This document shows positions 1 to 57,745 of a DNA stretch of 64,000 bases, one piece after another; the first letter of the stretch is position 1, and every line of letters begins with the position of its first letter. This stretch comes from Ciona intestinalis. Taxonomy: Eukaryota; Chordata; Ascidiacea; Phlebobranchia; Cionidae. The stretch covers positions 653,768 to 717,767 of the forward strand of contig NC_020167.2 in the NCBI RefSeq assembly GCF_000224145.3, given 5' to 3'. Position numbers and translations under genes: made by a program. Under the pieces are notes generated by a model. It saw only the letters and a program-made list of their open reading frames with translations, did no database searches and was not told the origin of the DNA.

Positions 1-284
1 ATTTTTCAGAGCTGTTTTGTTTTTAAAACTGGTGGTATACCGTAGATCATATTTAGGCGCATATCTCTATATCTAAATTTTAATTTTTCTGTATGTATGC
101 TTATATACATACAAAAAGTAATTAGCCGAACCCAATATTCACTTATATGGAGTATTTTTAATTGTTGGAAATTTTTAATTGTAGGAAATTTTTATTGTTC
201 GAAATACCGTAATAATAATTAAATTAAAAAATCAGGAATAATTAAGTAACATTATTGAAAAAAACGGGCACGAGGTGTATAAAA

Positions 285-487
285 CGCGGTGAATGGGGAA
301 GACGGGACACCTTTAGTACATAATATTTAAGTATCTTGACCGTGTTTTAAACAATTAACAACGATTTATGGGAGCCGTGAAGATATTATGCGGTTTAATA
401 ACTTCCTGAATGTCTTGTTTATTACGAAATGGGAGTTAAGAAAAAATAGACTGATGAAACGGTTTCCTGTCTTCCCCCAACATATTA
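285..487. mobile_element. MITE-like element, GGGGAAGACGGGACAC termini
   Basis: The left end reads TGGGGAAGACGGGACACC and the right end TTTCCTGTCTTCCCCCAA, which are inverted relative to each other, about 200 bp apart, with AT-rich non-coding sequence between. The same terminal motif recurs at 2405-2562, 27281-28618, 45545-45593, 57170-57745 and 58350-58430, so it is a dispersed family. No transposase is encoded. Family name unknown to me. Confidence 0.6.
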
Positions 488-645
488 TAACACCTGTGTC
501 ATAACGGCTGTTGCTGACCCGCTCGCAAGTTCATTAAACAAGCTTCAAACTTTGCATATAACCAGCGACGATGTGTATAGCGATAGTGCAATTAAGTGCA
601 GTTCACTCATGCTTAACCCTGGTATATTACTGCGAAACTGCTTAC

Positions 646-907
646 CCAACACGTTCAACGCTTCCGCCATAAGAACCAGTGAACATATGAAGAGATAGAG
701 GCAGACGAGGAGAAGAAGAATTTTAACAACTCCGATCGCGACTGTCCGAATACGCTGCCCTTTCGTCCGATCTCTCCATCTCACATAATTGGCTATAAGT
801 TTACGCGTATTTACATTAGGCAGCACATTTTTAGATATATTATTACCTTCGTCCTCTTTCCACATTTTGTTACTCGTTGCCGAACGTTTTGCATCCATCT
901 CCGACAT
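646..907 (-). CDS. Probable 5' coding exon of SLC34-type Na+/phosphate cotransporter (partial)
   Basis: On the minus strand an ATG at 907 opens 87 codons that end at an excellent donor (TTGG|GTAAGC, last exon base 646). The peptide has a charged N-terminus followed by one hydrophobic helix containing KILLLLVCLYLFICSL and ending in ALNVLG. This matches the first membrane segment of SLC34 (NaPi-II) transporters, where a LYLFVCSLD-type run followed by a QLLGG-type turn is typical. SLC34 proteins are apical membrane carriers of sodium and phosphate. The usual Asp after CSL is Val here, and the next exon with the QSSS motif is not seen, so it must lie beyond the left edge. An ATG further upstream in the same frame (949) is less likely because the region between reads like leader. 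The assignment rests on one exon. Confidence 0.5.
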
Positions 908-1151
908 CTTAATGTATAAGGTATACTTACCACTTACCACTTTTATCAAAAAATATATTATTTTAAGACAGCGGTTATATATCGTAAACGTTACACATAG
1001 GTTCCTAAACAGAATAATGCATAAAATGTTTGTACTTCGTAACTACATTGTCTAATTTTGTTTGACCTGCCTCTCTATTTGTAGGGTAAGTGATGCATGA
1101 GTTGCAACGACTTCGTCAGCACAAAAGTTACTGATCCGTTCCACTTCAAAA

Positions 1152-1379
1152 CTAAAATTCCAGGAACTGAACTTTTTTGTCGTGCGGATCAACAAAAATA
1201 CCTTTCTGTATCAGTAATTTTGCTAACGAAGCACATTTAAAGGCTACGTCAAATTCCCTGTATATATATGCAGCAATTAGGTGTTTGCGACGAAATTTCG
1301 AATACAATTCCAAATGCCCCACCGACTGTAATGGTATCGGATTTATAGCAAGAGCAACATCTAGATTATCTCGTTTATT
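1152..1379 (-). CDS. Unrecognised 3'-terminal coding exon
   Basis: After a GTTTAG acceptor (exon first base 1379) the minus strand stays open for 75 codons to a TAG at 1152-1154. The peptide is mixed-charge, not low complexity, and has helical character, for example YREFDVAFKCASLAKLLIQK near the end and FVDPHDKKVQFLEF at the C-terminus. It reads like the last exon of a real cytosolic protein, but I do not recognise the family. I could not trace the preceding exons: a minus-strand ORF at 1961-2263 is a candidate, but no convincing donor links it. It could be a chance ORF. Confidence 0.35.
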   Translation of the reverse strand, partial: NKRDNLDVALAINPIPLQSVGHLELYSKFRRKHLIAAYIYREFDVAFKCASLAKLLIQKGIFVDPHDKKVQFLEF

Positions 1380-1399
1380 CTAAACGCCACAACAATGAT

Positions 1400-2404
1400 A
1401 TCTGGGCTGGATAAACAGAAAAAGCAAATCTCCGTAGAAATGATGTTGTTAAAGTTAATAGCAAATGTGCTATATAGCAGCACTGGCCTGTTTAAAAACG
1501 TAAAATTCAATGAAATAAGTATGTTATTCTGCTTAGTTGCGTGAAAATCTATAGTTAAGATAAACAAAGTAATATTCCCGTAGACAGGGTGTTTCGCCCA
1601 TAAACCGATATGTTGTTTAATAGTTGCCGTATATAGACTGTCGCCACTATATGGTATAGTATGTGCGCATTCACGGGTTGTATTAAACACAGGGAAACCA
1701 AACACCGGTGCAGGTTAACAGGTAAACCCATCCTGTTTTCGCTTCTCTTGTTACATGCAACAACGACCAGGATCCCAAAGTGCAGAAAAGCGTAAAAAAT
1801 AGTTGCGTTTAAATGAATGAATGTCACTTATATAATGTATAACACCGGTGTCAACATGTAAGCGGGTACGATATGCATACTGTAGAGGTATGAAATTAAG
1901 CCATCATAAAACAATTTGTACCTGTGAGATACTCTTTACGCAAAAATAAACAGGTGACATTTATAAAATTTCCAGTTCGCATTCGAGGCATGCGTTTAAT
2001 TTCGTAATTATTTTGAACAGTACGGAATGATGGTCGTGTAGATCTTTTTCGTCAATCGTTGTTTGTTTGTTTTTTTGCGTTTTTGGTGCTTTACCTAAAG
2101 CCTTTAAACGCAGAAAAAAACGCCTCAATAAGCACGCTGCTAAATATCCGCACAACAACTGACGCATCGACATGGAACCGTATCTTTTGATGTGGGGAAT
2201 ATGTGGAGAAATATTAGCTATTTTCTTATTATACTCACAGTTTACACTGTAAGTTAAAACCACTTTTACCCATAAGCATTACACGATTAGCGATAACGTC
2301 TAAATGTCTAATACTATACTATTAATTATACCACGTTATTTAAGCTTGCCTATTTTTTTTGCCAACGTCATATTCGATAGATAAAGTGGCACCAATTAAT
2401 ATAT
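1400..2404. other. No confident gene
   Basis: AT-rich sequence with only short ORFs. The minus ORF 1961-2263 has plausible amino-acid composition (ending LFKIITKLNACLECELEIL) but no recognised domain and no clear splice sites; it could be an exon of the gene ending at 1152. Confidence 0.3.
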
Positions 2405-2562
2405 AGTAGGTTAGGGAAAGACCGGACACCTTTTCATTCTATTATCTCGACCCATTTGGTAGTAAACAAAGAACATCCTCACGACTCCCATAGACCGTTG
2501 TTAATTGTTTAGGATATTTAAATATTATGTGATAAAGGTGTCCCGTCTTCCCTGGCGTTGTA
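2405..2562. mobile_element. MITE-like element, same termini as 285-487
   Basis: Left end TTAGGGAAAGACCGGACACC and right end GGTGTCCCGTCTTCCCTGG are inverted copies enclosing about 110 bp of non-coding DNA. The internal part also resembles the 285-487 copy (ACTCCCATAGACCGTTGTTA against AACGATTTATGGGAGCCGTG, inverted). Confidence 0.6.
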
Positions 2563-3036
2563 TAAAATTCTCGTATATATATACACATCCATGAACAGTT
2601 TGTCATCTATTTTATTCAGGTTCTGCTATAAAATATGTTTTTTCCGTCCCAGTTGTTAGTAAACAACAATTAATTTCATAATTGGAAAATCATCGTATTA
2701 GGAAATATGAGTTTTACTGGCTAATATGTCATCCCGTTTCACCCCGCAGTACCATATATATCTTTTCGTTTTTCGCTTTCTTGCATGGCTTTATCGCTTT
2801 CTTGCATGGCTGACGATTTGGAAACTTGATTGTCGACTAAGTGATTTCTTTTAGTAAAGCCAGAAACGCCAACGATGATAAGCATCGATTTTTGACCAGA
2901 TATTCACCGTTACACATTGCCTATAACGCGTCTGGCACTAGCCCAGGGAAAACGGGTTCGAAGCACGTAGCTGCTACTTTGTTAGTAGTACTTGCTTAAT
3001 CTAGGCTTCATATAAAATAGTGAACTAATTTTCTGA

Positions 3037-4100
3037 TGGCCGGTGTCGTGGTATACTCGTTCCGATTAATGTATTTGTACCGGGCGCTATTGCGCATGCG
3101 CCAAGACGCTACTTGGCATGCGTAAAAGGTCAAAACAAATGCAATACAAGCTTTAATAAATACGTACCGATTGAAAAAAGATCCGGGGAAAAATACTAGT
3201 TTATTATTTTTTTATTTCCGGCGCCGTGGCATAGTGGTTAGCGAGCCTGCCTGTAACCCAGAGCTAATGGGTTCGAAGCTCGACGCTGCTACAATTGGGG
3301 GCGTATGTGTCCTTGGGCAAGACACTTCACGACAATTGCTTTAACCTAGTGGTCACTAATGGGTTTTCAAATTATCAGCCATACATAAAAAATGCCAAAA
3401 AATAATCACCCACAAAGTAATATACATGGTAACTCGTAAGCTGGAACGAGGTGTTAAACCCATGTGATAACGACTGTCGTTTTTTCGGCCATGCCAGGAT
3501 AAAGTAAGTTACATTTATTGCATTCCTATTTATTTTTCGATAGAAAAAAACACGCTTTATATAGTGACCTACATAAATATATGCGTATATGTTATATTTT
3601 CGCGAAACTATTTGAAAATTTTATATGATTCAAGTTGTGACAATACTTTTTTATATTTAACACCCATTCCCGCATCTTTTTTGAATAAATAATAGAGTAG
3701 AAGGTATTAAAAGTGACCGCTATAATTTTTGTATTCTAGGATTACCTTGGTCTACCAGCACCTGTAAATTAGAAATAAAATGTGCCTATTAAACTAGCAT
3801 AAAATAAGTTTGTTAGTGGTATATATACTTACTTTTTCTAAGCTAAAAATAACATACAAACTGGATTATCTGCTGTTTTTAATTCGAAAAACTAACGTCG
3901 AGTCTGGAACGTTTCTAACGGACGGTCGTAATAAATATGCACCGGGTGGTCATTTATTTGTTCCGACCTACTACGCATGCGCACTAGCGTCTCGGCGCAT
4001 GCGCAATAGCGTCCGGTACAAATATATCAATCAGAACAATATCACGGCACCAGTACAAATATATCGGTCAAAGCGAATATATCACGACACCGGTTACTAG
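3037..4100. mobile_element. ~1.06 kb element with ~95 bp terminal inverted repeats, SINE nested inside
   Basis: The left 95 bp (GCCGGTGTCGTGGTATACTC, then ACCGGGCGCTATTGCGCATG) is repeated inverted at 3978-4100 (CGCATGCGCAATAGCGTCCG, ending ATATATCACGACACCGG). No open reading frame for a transposase lies between. A SINE sits inside at 3218-3515. I see no clear target-site duplication. Confidence 0.65.
3218..3515 (+). repeat. tRNA-derived SINE, full copy
   Basis: The best-preserved copy of the window's commonest repeat. It has a tRNA-like head with A-box region (GTGGCATAGTGGTTAGCGAG) and B-box (GGGTTCGAAGCTC), then a conserved body (GTATGTGTCCTTGGGCAAGA, ACTAATGGGTTTTCAAATTA, GGTAACTCGTAAGCTGGAAC, AACGACTGTCGTTTTTTCGG), and ends GGATAAAGTAAGTTACATT plus ATT-rich tail. 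The tRNA head joined to an unrelated body suggests a composite SINE as described from Ciona. Confidence 0.85.
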
Positions 4101-4985
4101 ACCAAGTTTTTAAATTTTAAAATTGAAATACGTTAAATTATTGTATAAAGCAAAAAGTACCTTTGGCATATTTTTTACGATTTACAATATTTCCTAAATG
4201 CCCAAAGCCAAAATTATCAGTTTGAGGGATTCCCCCGTGGTGAAGAAAAGGCAATTGTAGTTCTGTTTTCTTTTCTTATTACGGAGGACTGTATGAGGTG
4301 AACTGTGATATGGTAAAGTGGTAAGGCAAAAATGTACTGTCTTTATCAAATTTAATCTGTTATTGAATAAAAGCCAGGTTTATAGGATGTTAGCACACAG
4401 TCTATTATCCATGTAAAATATATTGCCAATTACGATGTTTTGTTACGAAGATTAAACTGCTAATGATATAACTTTGTTATAGTTTACTATTCAATGACTA
4501 ATCTTGTTATGTAACCAATTTAGAAATATTTAACAAACAACCAGTGCAAACAATGGTATATAGTCTACCATCTTTCCAAATAAGTTGTGTTTAGGTTTCG
4601 TCTAACTCTAACATGTCTCAGCTGCGGCAATGTTGCCAATTTATTTTTTTACAATATCAGTGTCAACAATAGGCTTGACTTGAGTAAATATATGAAAGGT
4701 TTGACTTTTTTGTGAAGTCCCACAATTAGTTATCCTCTAATACCTATGTTCATTTAGCCTAATATATTATGTTATTTAACTTATTTTATCGTTTTTGATT
4801 TTTTTGTTAAGTGCATTTCAGACATGAATCAAATAATATAACTTTAAAGTATGGGATAAAAAGCTTTGTGCGACATTACTAATTAGGACAATCTAATAGT
4901 TAGCCATTTTTGTACCCGAGCCAGGAATTGAGTAGTGTCTAACTTGCTGTACTTATAATTCAGTAACCATAGTGATGTTGTAAGC
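4101..4985 (+). promoter_or_regulatory. Upstream region of the giant gene; possible SL trans-splice acceptor
   Basis: No ORF of note and no clear TATA box. A TATAATTCAG acceptor-like site ends at 4963, 22 nt before the ATG at 4986, with another AG at 4983-4984. Ciona mRNAs often receive a spliced leader just upstream of the start codon, so a trans-splice acceptor here is plausible but is inference only. Confidence 0.3.
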
Positions 4986-50863
<45,878 letters not shown>

Positions 50864-51436
50864 TAATCACCATGCAGTATTTTTAACAATCAGATTGCTA
50901 TTCTTTACTTTTATACATCAAGTCAGCATTTAGCTACTTTCAATTCTTTTTGTAAATTTTTTTATTTGTATATTTTTGGTCGTTATGTTGGTATATATTT
51001 ATATTATATACTCATTACAGTAACGTGTCTTGTACAAAATGATTACACAACTAGTCGAATTTTATTTGGTAGGGTGTTTTTTTGATCTTGTAAACATGCA
51101 ACTCAACTTTGATTGTCAAAATTAGCAAATATTTTCAAAGATCTGTTCACAAGAGCTGAAAAAGTTACAAGAAATATTTAAGTTAAAGTTTCCATAATTA
51201 ACCCGTAACAGCAACAACAAATTACACTTACACTGAATTTTTTTGTTCTGTTTGTGACAGAAAAAAATTCACATTTAACATAAACGAAACCCGCATAACT
51301 TAGTTACAAAAACAACAACAAAACAATTTTGTGTTTTTTATCACAAACATAGTTGTTCTTATAAAAAATAAAAAGTGTAACAAGAAAATGAAAGAAAGTT
51401 GAAACAAAGTTTTAAGATATTTAAAGTAAAAGATCA
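50864..51436. other. Convergent 3' intergenic region
   Basis: AT-rich DNA between the stops of the giant gene (plus) and FKBP6 (minus), so it holds both 3' untranslated regions. AATAAA at 51367-51372 (plus) is the only clear signal; TTTATT at about 50958 would serve the minus-strand gene. No ORF. Confidence 0.6.
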
Positions 51437-54400
51437 TCAACCAAACATGTTTTTGCACATTTGCTTTTCTACCAATTGAAATTTCATTTCCATTTCATCC
51501 AAAAGTTTGACCTCTTTTACGACATCTTTTGATTTTGGAGAAACAGAAAGCGCTCGTGTAAAATATTTTCTGTTGACAGAAGTTAACATTATAATGAAAG
51601 TATTTTCATTAAATAAAAATCTTGCATTTTATCTTTTTAAATACCAAGGATATTTTTAACCTAATTTGTGACTGTGAGCATAGCAGCCAATTTATAAACA
51701 CAAAATTTAAATTTAACATCCCCCATTAAGTGTTTGTATAAAGTATCAGACGTTAGTTCTTTTTTTAAAAGTAAATACCTTGATTTGCTGAATTCACCAA
51801 GATGACGTAATGCTTTACCGCATATGTATAAGGCTTTGCTGTTATCATTTTGCCATGATAACACCCTACGCGCAGAAGACAAAGCTTTGCCAAAACTTCC
51901 CGTTTTCAAATAACAAAGTCCAATATTGTTATATGACTTAATGCACATGTGGATAACCTCTCTTTCCTGGCTCTCATTTTTTAAAGTTGCTGATTCTAAA
52001 GTGTTGATTGCTTTGAAATATCTAAAGCAGAAGAAATATAACATATAATGTAGGATTATAAAACAGTAAAAACTACACCAACTTGCGTATTGCTTTCCTA
52101 AAATCCTCACAAAGATAAAGTTCATTTCCTTCTGCCTTTAAAGCTTTGGAAACCTCAATGATTCTGAAAACACTTTGTAAGAATGTTGCAATATATTTCA
52201 TATAGCGTACAAAGTACCACAAACCGCTTAAATGGAAGATCTCTCTTTTCTTCGTCTGTTAAACCTTCGTAATCATCAAGAGCAGATGGGTCCGAGTAAC
52301 CTAACAGTTCAACCTCAAAACACACAAGTGCATGCCCTGGTATTCGTGGTGGACATCCCATGTTACCATACGCATATGTTGATTCTATTAGGAACCTGCA
52401 GAGCCCAAAGACAATAAAATCATGCCTTGTAACTAAACTGACGAAAAAGATATTGGATTTGAAGATGAGCATCATAGGCGCCGGTTTTTTAAATTGCAGA
52501 AGAGGCCACGTTTATTATGACGTCATTTGTTTTACAGAAATTAGGAAAACACACCAGTTTTTTTTTACTTTTATGAGCAGCTTTTACTGTTAAGTTTGTT
52601 CCAAAATATGTAGCAGGCACCTACGTCTGCAGATGGCTGTTAAAGTGGTTAATTGAATCCAAGGACATCCGCCACGCAAAAAGGTTAAACCGTTAAGACG
52701 GTTATGTTAATGCTTTATTGTGTTTAATACAGACCGATGCATGTGTTAGTTTGTTTCAATACGGTTGTTGTATAACCGTGGGAACTTGTATTTGCAAAGG
52801 CGCTAACCATGTACCCATAACAAGCTGTTTTAAGTATAAAAGTAATGAATAGGTTCACTTCTAGTTAAAGTTTTAATAAACAGTTTACACGGCAAACGTA
52901 GACTATTTAGTTTGCTTTCTGTTGGATTGCTGATAACGAACGTGCCAAACGGTATTATGACGTAAATAATCAATGTGTGAATCGCCTCAATGTCGTAACA
53001 AAGCATTATGCATGGTTTTGAGGAAAACATTACGGAAAATGATAATTGTTACGGCAATCGATGGGGTAACAACTGAGTCCGTTGGAATATATAGTTGTTT
53101 AGTTATCTGCGATAAGCTTTTTATAATTTTAATAGGGTTTTATTAATAAAATGCAGCTATACGCAGCAGGCGCTGCACCGTCCGCATAATATCAAGAGTA
53201 GGCCGGCCTCGCCTGCACCATACGAAAAAGGGCCTATGATCACTGATCTGCATTGAACTTATAAATTATATTAAACGCTTATTGCTTTTTTGGATTAAAA
53301 AGGCAGTTACAATGACTACTTTTTTATTTTACAAGGTCATTTCTTATTATGCTAAAGCGCCCTAATCAAGGGATTAAAGGGATGTGTTTTTGCTAAAAAA
53401 ATGGCATATATATATTATATAAATATATATTACTCTTTACAACTTGGAACTGATAACAATAAATTTATTCCCCCAACCCCACTTCACCAATAAATATAAG
53501 TTTGTCAACCCTGCCAAACATAGTCTATACCCAGCGTATTTCAAACCGGTATACCATATCTATAAGATTGTTTAATAAGATACCACCTGGCTATTTCAAA
53601 CTTCCTCATAGTTGAAATCCCGATGTCCAACCCATGAATTACTTGTCCTTGTTCAAGAGTTATCTAAATACAAACAAACTGTTGCAGCTAAAGAATTTTA
53701 AACATTTTGATCACAGAGAGTTATCTAAAACTACATGGTTAGTTGTTACAGCACAAATGCCGTATTTTTCCACCTCGCGCCCGCTTTCACACTACATCTT
53801 AACTTTGTAGGTGATAATTTTTCTCTGTACAACTATGAAGTTGGACAACAAATTGAAAACTGCGCACACAATATGGGAACATGAAGTTTCAAAACCTAGT
53901 ATGCTTCAAATTACACACAACCTTCTTTGAATAAAAGTTTTACCTGGAGAGGTTGATTACGAATTCGACTTGAATCAAAAGGTTCATCAAGGTCCTCCAT
54001 GTACCTGTCGGTTATTATGAAGTTCATTCAGCTCACATTTCCTTTTATTGAATCAACATACCCGTTATAATGAATACGAACTTTTGAGCCAGATGGAACA
54101 ACAGAACCAACACCTTCCTTTCTTATCATTTTCTTCACACCACCATCTTCTGTTATATTCTTAAAAGAAGTGAAGTTAATGTGCTTGGGCTAAATTTGCA
54201 ATAAAAATTAGTAAAACTTTGTTTCTGGTCCTTAATTAGATATATTTCAGTTGGCAGTTAATGGCAGTGTTACCACTTATCCACAAATATTAATTAATTA
54301 TTGAAAAATAGTTTTCTGTTTAGCCCGCTTGTACAGAAGCACAACAATTATTTGTAAATATGTTCAACTTATTATTTAGAGTTACTTTAAAACTGGACAA

Positions 54401-55800
54401 AATCCAATATTCAAATGTACAAATTTTTATTTATGATTGGCAAATAGTTTTATAAACTGAAGTATGTTAAGGTATGTGACTTTAGCAATGTATGAACTTT
54501 GCTAGTGGAACATATTCACAGTAATTTATTTAACTTTAGTAACTTTAATATAAAGTGAAGGCTTTTATTTTGCAGGAACTTTTGCTACCTCAACACAGAA
54601 GAATAAGGAGATTATATCTGCTGTAATCTTCTACAATAAAGAATTTGAACTCCAAACTGGTTTTAGCTCCCAAACTTTGTAGGTTGTACAATTAACACAT
54701 TACTTACATTCATTTTAGAGTTAAGTCTTTGAAACCAAGTTAAATCTGCATTTGTTTCATCATCATCTGAATCATTGTCAAGCATGTAAGAAAAGTTGTT
54801 CGAACTCCCTGTGATAAAACAAGGCAATATTAAATAATTATAAACAGTCGGCAGCACCCAACAAACCAAAATAATTTTCATCTGCTTTCAAGTCAGTTTC
54901 TTCATCATAGTCTGTGTCTTCTGTTGTGAACTCAATATTTGCTGTAACAATAGAAAATATTATTTGTATTGCCAAAAGCTAAATGAATGTATGATTAAAT
55001 ATAAATTGCTGTATCCTCGCGTGGTAGGAAAACGACAGTCAATATAACACGAGTATTCTGCTTCATACACCTCATGCCAACTTATAAGTGGTAATCCTTT
55101 ACCTGAAATTTTGGTTTCAAAATGTTCCTTAGGTCTCACTGATACCCACTGTATATTTTTTTTGTAAAAACTCGGGCGATCGTGTCTAAAATTAACTTTG
55201 AAAATGAGCGAAATCGTGCTGCGTCACCATATTTTCCACACCAGCCGTTATGAATTAAACCAAGGTTGGATTATTACGTCATAGAATGCGTATTGGTGTC
55301 TGATTCCTACATTAAAACAGTGGGAAAAAAACAAGATTATATCGTCCTGTAACGTATGTAATATACCACTATTGTGACGTAACAGACCGCGATTGTGACG
55401 TAATAAATTGTTAACCTTAGGCAAATCAGACGAATTACGGTGAGTAAGCATGTTTTCTCGCATTTTTAAAGTTACTTTTCGACACGAACGCCCAAGTTTT
55501 TTCAAAAAAAAATTATACAGTGGGTATTAGTGAGACCTAAGGAACATTTTGAAAGCAAAATTTCAGGTGGCCACCAGCTAAAGGATTACCTACTGGATGT
55601 AAACTCCAATTTGGCAAGGATGCAAATTTATTACAATATATATTGTCATAAAACCTCATTGTTTCATAGAGCTACACTGCTATACATATTTAACCTGTGG
55701 CATTTGTTTTCTTTAGAGATTCCAAATCCAGTCCTTCCTTCAACATTATGGTCGGACCAAGGGTACCAGGAATGTACAAACTTTTCTCTGCTTGATTCAT
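51437..55800 (-). CDS. FKBP6: FKBP6: inactive-type FKBP with TPR repeats, 381 aa, 10 exons
   Basis: Start ATG at 55798-55800, stop TGA at 51437-51439. Exons (5' to 3'): 55695-55800, 54867-54941, 54708-54808, 54062-54159, 53944-54004, 53587-53663, 52225-52395, 52083-52163, 51779-52021, 51437-51569; total 1146 nt, all phases fit. A ~95-residue acidic N-terminus (NDSDDDETNADLTWFQRL) precedes the FKBP domain: GVKKMIRKEGVGSVVPSGSK, RIHYNGYMEDLDEPFDSSR, QVIHGLDIGISTM, YAYGNMGCPPRIPGH and FEVELLGY. TPR repeats follow (NIGLCYLKTGSFGKALSSAR, KALYICGKALRHLGEFSKS). The YAYG-x-x-GCPPRIP run and the D-x-PFDSS segment are diagnostic of FKBP6, an HSP90-linked co-chaperone of the germline piRNA pathway whose isomerase site is degenerate. 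Exon 8 uses a GTTGGT donor. Confidence 0.92.
55008..55090 (-). repeat. SINE 3' fragment, minus orientation, in FKBP6 intron 1
   Basis: GTATCCTCGCGTGGTAGGAA, AACGACAGTCAATATAACAC and CATACACCTCATGCCAACTT are the reverse complement of the SINE end. A short inverted repeat unit (GTAATCCTTTACCTGAAATT at ~55090; AATTTCAGGTGGCCACC... at 55557) with TTAGGTCTCACTGATACCCA / TGGGTATTAGTGAGACCTAA encloses ~430 bp and looks like a second element (55085-55595). Confidence 0.6.
55085..55595. mobile_element. Inverted-repeat element in FKBP6 intron 1
   Basis: Left arm GGTAATCCTTTACCTGAAAT ... CCTTAGGTCTCACTGATACC and right arm GGTATTAGTGAGACCTAAGG ... AAATTTCAGGTGGCCACCAG ... AAAGGATTACC are inverted copies of ~70 bp. 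The interior contains repeated TATTGTGACGTAA motifs. No coding sequence. It separates FKBP6 exon 1 from exon 2. Confidence 0.65.
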
Positions 55801-57169
55801 CTTTTAGTATTTATGTAATTCACCTATAAAAAAGAATACACGTTTTTAAAACAAAATACACCACTTTCAAGAAAAAACAATAATATTTTTATCATTGTTT
55901 TTCAACAAGAATACCACGCAAGGCACGCATGCTTCATGTTTAAGCGCATGAATAAATGGCGCCAATTTGTCATGTTTGGTAACAGCCACAAAAATAAACA
56001 AGAGAACTGAGCTTCAATGAGTAAGCACGTATTTACCTAATAATTAGCATGGTATTAAATATTATTTTACTAGTCGATTGAGCTCGATAAAAGCAAACTG
56101 AAAGTAACAAAGCGGTTTAGTCGCCATTGGTGGCTGTGGAACAGTAGATAAAATGCATTTATACATGCATTATAACTCATGAAGACTTACGATGTATGAG
56201 GTAAAAATAAGGGTAAATACGGTTTGCTCAACTCCTGCATGTGTTGACTTGTAATCTTACACTAATTAACTTTGTCGTCGCTGAAAAACATTTATTTTCT
56301 GAAATTTGGATACACTATAATCACGCGGTAATTAGGTAATATTAGAGGTTAATATTAATCTTATGATGTTTAACTAAAACATGTATCAATTTCGAACACT
56401 TTGATGCGTCCCCACTTAAACGGTAATAGTTTGATGCAGGCGTCAATCGTTGTGTGAATTACTTATCTTACTAACACGCGTACTTCCAAGTTTCCAGACC
56501 GTATAACAGCTGTTTCGACATATCATATATGACTGGAAATGGTTGCTTAACCGTTTATGCGCGTGGGAACAGGTTATAATGTCCCGAGTTCAATCCTTGC
56601 CTGGTTAACAATTGTTTTAAATTTATTTACTTTTAATAAGATACCTTGGAGACTATTACCTTACACACTTTTATTTATATTTCTACTGCAACGTAAACAA
56701 GGCAAAAAATTATTGATTATTTTATTACTAACGGGATGTGTGGCAGTTTATTTGACTCGCAAGCTTTATAATCATTCATTCCTTATCAATTGGACGATTT
56801 TATAGAATATGGTTTATAACATCAAGCTTGGTTTGAATTACTATATTGAATGCAATAGATTCATTAAAGTTAAAAGTACGTTCGCGATCGTATCAGTATG
56901 GTTTGCAATACTATGCTTAGTTTAAACTATTTTTGCAGTAAAACCCTTGAATTAAAGTTCCGGGTACGTTTTGAATTTATTGCTTTTGATTCAACAGTAT
57001 AAAGTAATCCTTAATTGTAATTGTGCGACTTTACATCTGAAAAATTATTCTTAAATTTTTAAATATATTTTATGATTTAACTTCAATCAAGAGATTAAAG
57101 AATAAATGCCAGAATTACGAATTGAAATAAAAAGTCTCTGAAAGAGTAAAAACAAGAACATTTACATGA

Positions 57170-57745
57170 GAAGTATTCTGCAACTTGTAGTTAACCTATC
57201 GAATTTAACAGGCTGTGCTAATTTTTTTGCCATGTAAACTTCGTATATATAACGTTAAACCGATATTTTTTGTTGTTTTTATCTTAAATTAAAGTCATAT
57301 TGACCCCTGCATATTTTCTTCATGCTTAGGCTATATCTCAGTGTTTTTTTACAAAACTAAAACTAGTTTTATGAGACAAAATCAAACTGTACGAAAAAAT
57401 TAAGGTTGTTTTATGAAGCTATGAAACTAGTTTAATCGTTTGCACACGCAAACTAAAAAAATTCTTCGGCTTTACTATGACTTAGCGAGCATTAAAAATT
57501 AGCACCTTACTATTTCGCATTTTTTTTACCTGTTTAAAGTTTACTGTTTCTATTTTACATATTTTTTTTAATATTTAAAAACAGTAATCAGCTTTGGCGG
57601 GCGTTTTATAAAGTCGTGATAATACTGTCAAATAATTCTGTAACATTTTTTCCTGATTATTATTAAATAGGGGTCCGTAAAAAGAAAATTGAAAAAAAGG
57701 TCTCGTCTGACAAAGTGTCCCATCTTCCCCCACCCTACTATATAT
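57170..57745. mobile_element. Inverted copy of the left part of the 27281 element
   Basis: Reads on the minus strand as 27281-27850: GTGTCCCATCTTCCCCCACC at its right end, then CTCGTCTGACAAAG, AAACTAGTTTAATCG, TTTATGAGACAAAATCAAAC, CATATTGACCCCTGC and CAACTTGTAGTTAACC, all shared. Diverged by scattered substitutions. No coding sequence. Confidence 0.75.

Noticed and set aside
1961..2263. Minus-strand 100-codon ORF as a separate gene
   Set aside because: Composition is plausible but no domain, no acceptor/donor I trust and no neighbour exon; kept only as a possibility in the region note.
3218..3290. Functional tRNA gene
   Set aside because: A- and B-box are present but no cloverleaf acceptor stem can be closed, and the same head recurs with the SINE body many times.
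56557..56805. Plus-strand 82-codon ORF with hydrophobic segments
   Set aside because: It begins inside a tRNA-like repeat head (B-box CCGAGTTCAATCC) and has no splice context or recognised family.
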